From the NCBI GenBank assembly GCA_045577495.1, contig JAZNIK010000028.1, positions 5,231 to 69,230 of the forward strand: 64,000 nt of DNA. The letters are read 5' to 3'. The notes under the pieces were generated by a model. That model was not told the DNA's origin. It saw only the letters and a program-made list of their open reading frames with translations, and did no database searches. The stretch comes from UMGS1279 sp045577495 (GTDB lineage Bacteria; Bacillota; Clostridia; Oscillospirales; Acutalibacteraceae). Positions within the stretch are counted from its first letter, which is position 1; each line of letters begins with the position of its first letter. The position numbers were made by a program, and so were the translations under genes. This document shows positions 61,140 through 64,000 of the stretch, piece after piece.

Positions 61140-62852
61140 TTATAAATTTAAATATTTTTCCATATCTAATTGAATTTCATTAGATAGGGCAGTAGCGGTA
61201 TCTAATGTATCGCCAACGGTTGAAATATAAACCTTGATTTTTGGTTCAGTACCGGATGGGCGAACAATTGCCTGAGCGCCGTTTTCCAATCTGTAACAAA
61301 GAACATTGGATTTAGGCAACTTGATTTCGCTGGTTTCACCCGTTTGAACATTAGTTTCAACAGATGTGCTATAATCAAGGATTGCGATAGTTTTTGAGTC
61401 AGCTATTTCGGTAGGTGGTGTAGTACGCAAGTCGGACATTGATTTTGCCATTTTTGCCATACCATCTTGACCCTCACAGGTAAAGCTCTTTTGACAGCTA
61501 TAATAGTAACCATATTTTTTGTATAGCGAATCAAGTGCTTCGATTAAGGTAAGACCTTTATTTTTATAATAACAGCACATTTCGCATATAAGCATTGATG
61601 CAACAACGGCATCCTTATCGCGAACATAGCTACCTGCAACATAACCGTAGCTTTCTTCAAAGCCAAAGATAAAGCGCTTTTCTTCGCCTTTTTGTTCCAG
61701 TAAAAGAACTTGCTCACCAATAAATTTAAAGCCTGTTAAAACTTCTTTTAAATCACAGTTAAAATCTTTTGCAATAACATTAGCAAGATTTGTTGAAACT
61801 ATTGTTTTAACGGCAACGGGGTATTTGGGTAGAGTTCCAAGCTCGGTTTTTCTAACCAAAAGATAGTTTAAAAGCAAAGCGCCAACATCATTACCGCTCA
61901 TAAGCTTAAATTCGCCATCGTGAAGAACGGCGATACCAACGCGGTCACTATCTGGGTCGGTTGCTAAAAGAAGGTCGGGCTTAACCTCACTAGCAAGGTT
62001 TAAGGCGCACTCAAACGCTTGGCGAATTTCGGGGTTGGGATAGGGTGCGGTAGGGAAGTTGCCGTCGGGGAGTTCTTGTTCCTTAACGACGGTAATATTC
62101 TTAACACCGATTCTATCCAAAATTGCTCTAACAGGCTTATTACCTGCACCGTGCAGAGGAGTATAAATAACCTTTAAATCTTTAAAATTGTAACTGCTAT
62201 CAGCAACAGATTGTTCCTCAACGGCATCTAGATATGCGTTAATAACATCATCGCCAATAAGTTTGATTTTGCCATTTTTAACCGCTTCATCAAAGTCACA
62301 GGTTTTAATATCGTCAAAAATATCAACCTTTTGAATAATTGACAAAACATATTCGCTAGCCTCTAATCCAAGTTGACAACCATCAGGACCATAGGCCTTG
62401 TATCCGTTATATTTTGATGGATTATGACTTGCGGTAATTACAGCACCTGCATCGCACTTTAAATATCTAACAGCAAAAGAAAGCATAGGAGTAGGGGCGA
62501 GCTCGGGATAGAGATAAACAGTAACACCATTTGCGGCAAAAATCGATGCGGCATGCTTTGCAAATAGGTCAGATTTAATTCTGCTATCATACGCAATAGC
62601 AACCTTGCCGTTATTAGTAATGGAATTAACATATTCTGCAATACCTTGAGTAGCGGCACCAACTGTGTAAATATTCATACGGTTTGTACCGGCACCTATA
62701 ACACCACGAAGACCTGCGGTACCAAATTCTAAGCTTTTATAAAAACGGTCACTGATTTCATTATCATTTCCTTTAATCTGTTCAAGTTCTAAAATTAATT
62801 CAGGGTCATCAGTGGCACGATTTAACCATCTTTCGTATGCTGAGTTTATCAT
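61140..62852 (-). CDS. pgm: Phosphoglucomutase / phosphomannomutase
   Basis: 570 residues. The phosphoserine S142 lies in TASHNPSKYNGYKAYGPDG, the metal loop reads ATDPDSDRVGIA, the sugar-binding loop GFEESYGYV and the phosphate-binding loop VRPSGTEPKIKVY. It interconverts glucose 1- and 6-phosphate, linking galactose and glucan use to glycolysis and to nucleotide-sugar synthesis. An excellent AGGAGG ribosome site precedes the ATG. Confidence 0.95.
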   Translation of the reverse strand: MINSAYERWLNRATDDPELILELEQIKGNDNEISDRFYKSLEFGTAGLRGVIGAGTNRMNIYTVGAATQGIAEYVNSITNNGKVAIAYDSRIKSDLFAKHAASIFAANGVTVYLYPELAPTPMLSFAVRYLKCDAGAVITASHNPSKYNGYKAYGPDGCQLGLEASEYVLSIIQKVDIFDDIKTCDFDEAVKNGKIKLIGDDVINAYLDAVEEQSVADSSYNFKDLKVIYTPLHGAGNKPVRAILDRIGVKNITVVKEQELPDGNFPTAPYPNPEIRQAFECALNLASEVKPDLLLATDPDSDRVGIAVLHDGEFKLMSGNDVGALLLNYLLVRKTELGTLPKYPVAVKTIVSTNLANVIAKDFNCDLKEVLTGFKFIGEQVLLLEQKGEEKRFIFGFEESYGYVAGSYVRDKDAVVASMLICEMCCYYKNKGLTLIEALDSLYKKYGYYYSCQKSFTCEGQDGMAKMAKSMSDLRTTPPTEIADSKTIAILDYSTSVETNVQTGETSEIKLPKSNVLCYRLENGAQAIVRPSGTEPKIKVYISTVGDTLDTATALSNEIQLDMEKYLNL

Positions 62853-62880
62853 AGTTTTACCTCCTAAAAATTCTATATTT

Positions 62881-62909
62881 ATAATACATCATTTTACAGA
62901 TAATGTCAA
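62881..62909 (-). promoter_or_regulatory. Sigma-A promoter of the phosphoglucomutase gene
   Basis: On the minus strand TTGACA (62909-62904), 17 bases, TATTAT (62886-62881). Confidence 0.8.
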
Positions 62910-62952
62910 TTGAATAAAAAATAAGTTTTTTGTGCAATTTTCAATATTTTGC

Positions 62953-62981
62953 TTGACATTATTGAAAAAATGTAGTATTAT
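62953..62981 (+). promoter_or_regulatory. Sigma-A promoter of the sigma-factor gene
   Basis: TTGACA (62953-62958), 17 bases, TATTAT (62976-62981), about 40 bases before the ATG at 63023. Confidence 0.8.
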
Positions 62982-63022
62982 TATATTAAATTTAAACTGT
63001 CTTATAATGCGTAGGTATCAAA

Positions 63023-63592
63023 ATGAATGTTTTTTCAGAAAAAACTCAAGAAAATTTAACTGATGAAGAATTAGTTAAACTAATACGCTTGTCTGATGAT
63101 ACCGCATTTGAACAATTATATGATAGATATCTTCCAAAAATGCGTACAATGACATATTCATTTCAAGGTTTAGGGTATGATTTAGAGGATTTGTTACAAG
63201 AGGCAACAATAGGCTTCTATACTGCAATTAATGTCTATGATTTTAAATCTTCTTCCTTTTCTACTTTTTGCTATACCTGTATGCGTCGTATGTTGGTTGC
63301 TTTGCTTCGTAAGTCAAATCGAAAAAAATCAATGCCGGAAGATTCTGTGATTTATACCGATGCCACTTATTTCGATTTACCTTCGCCTAACAATCCAGAG
63401 TCTGATTATATAGCCAAAGAGGATTTTTTGCGTTTTAAATCTCGCATTTTAAGTGAACTTTCCTTCACAGAGCGTGAGGTTTTATATAACTATATTTCAG
63501 GTTTGAATTATAAAGAAATCGCCTTAAAATTAGGTCTAGATAAAAAATCCGTTGATAATGCATTGCAGCGAATTAGGCGTAAGCTTCGCTAA
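63023..63592 (+). CDS. Sigma-70 family RNA polymerase sigma factor, SigH-like
   Basis: 189 residues. Region 2 reads DTAFEQLYDRYLPKMRTMTY...DLEDLLQEATIGFYTAINVYDFKSSSFSTFCYTCMRRML, and region 4 is a helix-turn-helix (LSFTEREVLYNYISGLNYKEIALKLGLDKKSVDNALQRIRRKL). There is no region 1.1 or 3. The layout matches SigH/Spo0H-type factors, which start sporulation gene expression, so a link with spo0A is plausible. It could also be another alternative sigma factor. AGGT precedes the ATG and a consensus promoter lies upstream. Confidence 0.88.
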   Translation: MNVFSEKTQENLTDEELVKLIRLSDDTAFEQLYDRYLPKMRTMTYSFQGLGYDLEDLLQEATIGFYTAINVYDFKSSSFSTFCYTCMRRMLVALLRKSNRKKSMPEDSVIYTDATYFDLPSPNNPESDYIAKEDFLRFKSRILSELSFTEREVLYNYISGLNYKEIALKLGLDKKSVDNALQRIRRKLR

Positions 63593-63606
63593 TGCTTATT
63601 ATATAT

Positions 63607-63671
63607 GCCCGAGTAGCTTAATTTAGTAGAGCGTTGATTTCAAAGATGTCGGTGCGACTCCGGCCGGGGCA
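63607..63671 (+). tRNA. Degenerate tRNA-like sequence, apparent UCA anticodon
   Basis: About 65 bases between the sigma-factor gene and the zinc-ribbon gene. Acceptor arms GCCC/GGGC match for four pairs. TA at 8-9 and a D-arm GCTT...GAGC are canonical, and the T-arm GTCGG-TGCGACT-CCGGC is intact. Between them only 15 bases remain: TTGATTTCAAAGAT has the 5' half of an anticodon stem and a 7-base loop TTTCAAA (anticodon TCA if counted normally). The 3' half of that stem, about six bases, is missing. CCA is not encoded. A tRNA remnant or an assembly error fits best. It is too short for a bacterial selenocysteine tRNA. Confidence 0.45.
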
Positions 63672-63698
63672 AAAACCATTTCAAGTGAGGTACAAAAC

Positions 63699-63977
63699 AT
63701 GTTTGAAGACAAGACACTCGTATGCAAAGACTGCGGAGCAGAATTTGTGTTCACCGCTGGTGAGCAAGAATTTTTTGAGTCTAAAGGCTTTGTAAATGAG
63801 CCACAGCGTTGTAAAGCTTGCCGCGATGCACGTAAAAACGCTAACAGAGCTCCCAGAGAAATGCACGAGGCTACCTGCGCCGCTTGTGGCGGTGTAGCAA
63901 AGGTTCCATTCGCTCCACGTGATGACCGTCCGGTTTATTGCAGCGAATGCTTTGCAAAGATGAAGGAAGAGGCATAA
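63699..63977 (+). CDS. Zinc-ribbon protein with two CxxC pairs
   Basis: 92 residues. Two CxxC-type modules are present: VCKDCGAEFVF...QRCKACRDARKN in the first half and TCAACGGVAKVPF...VYCSECFAK in the second. They fit the small clostridial zinc-ribbon / 'CxxC-x17-CxxC' family, probably an RNA- or DNA-binding or ribosome-associated protein; the function is unknown. CAAGTGAGG lies before the ATG. It lies directly behind the tRNA-like sequence. Confidence 0.85.
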   Translation: MFEDKTLVCKDCGAEFVFTAGEQEFFESKGFVNEPQRCKACRDARKNANRAPREMHEATCAACGGVAKVPFAPRDDRPVYCSECFAKMKEEA

Positions 63978-64000
63978 AGCTATTTCCACACATTACATCA

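Noticed and set aside
63607..63671. Selenocysteine tRNA
   Set aside because: The TCA loop suggests it, but bacterial tRNA-Sec is about 95 bases with an 8-bp acceptor stem and long variable arm; this is about 65 bases with none.
1..63977. UGA recoded as a sense codon
   Set aside because: Several genes end in TGA with correctly placed following genes (for example 10053-10055, 19050-19052 and 39945-39947), so UGA is a stop.

Overview
The window looks like a low-GC Gram-positive, endospore-forming Firmicute of the class Clostridia, most likely a gut Oscillospiraceae/Ruminococcaceae-type bacterium. This rests on A+T-rich DNA, strong AGGAGG-type ribosome binding sites, many TTGACA-17-TATAAT promoters, spo0A, an ispH-rpsA fusion, a DinR-type SOS box, lipoprotein transporters and many plant-polysaccharide and sugar genes. 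Almost all of it reads as chromosomal core and carbohydrate metabolism. I see no prophage, insertion sequence, CRISPR array or rRNA. No gene-free stretch exceeds about 300 bases; the longest is 350-631, which holds two divergent promoters.

Layout. 1-3164: start of a PfkB sugar kinase, a small membrane protein, spo0A, a histidine phosphatase and a tyrosine recombinase. 3266-6180: a three-gene ABC importer (lipoprotein, permease, ATPase). 6290-15850: uvrA, then a collinear run of DUF5685 protein, J-domain protein, membrane protein, BaiN-type flavoprotein, cmk, plsC and ispH-rpsA. 15861-20886: a PrsA/SurA-like lipoprotein (minus), an exported orphan, a second histidine phosphatase, ruvX, a PHP protein and a PTS-like IIC protein. 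20907-28606 (all minus): O-antigen ligase-like protein, a 982-residue degenerate P-type ATPase, rlmB, a small Cys protein, a sugar nucleotidyltransferase and an exopolysaccharide sugar transferase.

28685-30273: an isolated LRR/Fn3 lipoprotein. 30293-40336: PRPP synthetase (minus), then thyX, tmk, DJ-1, 5-formyl-THF cyclo-ligase, mltG, U32 peptidase, malQ, a class B PBP and secG. 40342-51441: tmcAL (minus), ackA, galK, DUF554, galT, Ldh-type dehydrogenase, PHP, aminotransferase, trpS, holB. 51438-63977: phosphopantetheinyl transferase, a SecA2-like ATPase, nth, GH3, dinB, GH2, phosphoglucomutase, a sigma factor, a degenerate tRNA-like sequence and a zinc-ribbon protein.

Together the genes support nucleotide/dTMP supply (prs, thyX, tmk, cmk), DNA repair (uvrA, nth, dinB, ruvX, holB), envelope and polysaccharide building (sugar transferase, O-antigen ligase, mltG, PBP) and sugar use by the Leloir route (galK, galT, phosphoglucomutase) with acetate production (ackA). 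The most unusual item is the membrane protein at 22133-25081. It keeps the P-type ATPase fold order but has lost the phosphorylated Asp and the other catalytic motifs I could align. Its roughly 430-residue, apparently unstructured N-terminal region carries five short Thr/Ser motifs resembling kinase/FHA phosphosites. A tRNA-like sequence at 63607-63671 with a UCA-like anticodon but no 3' half of the anticodon stem is the second most unusual item.
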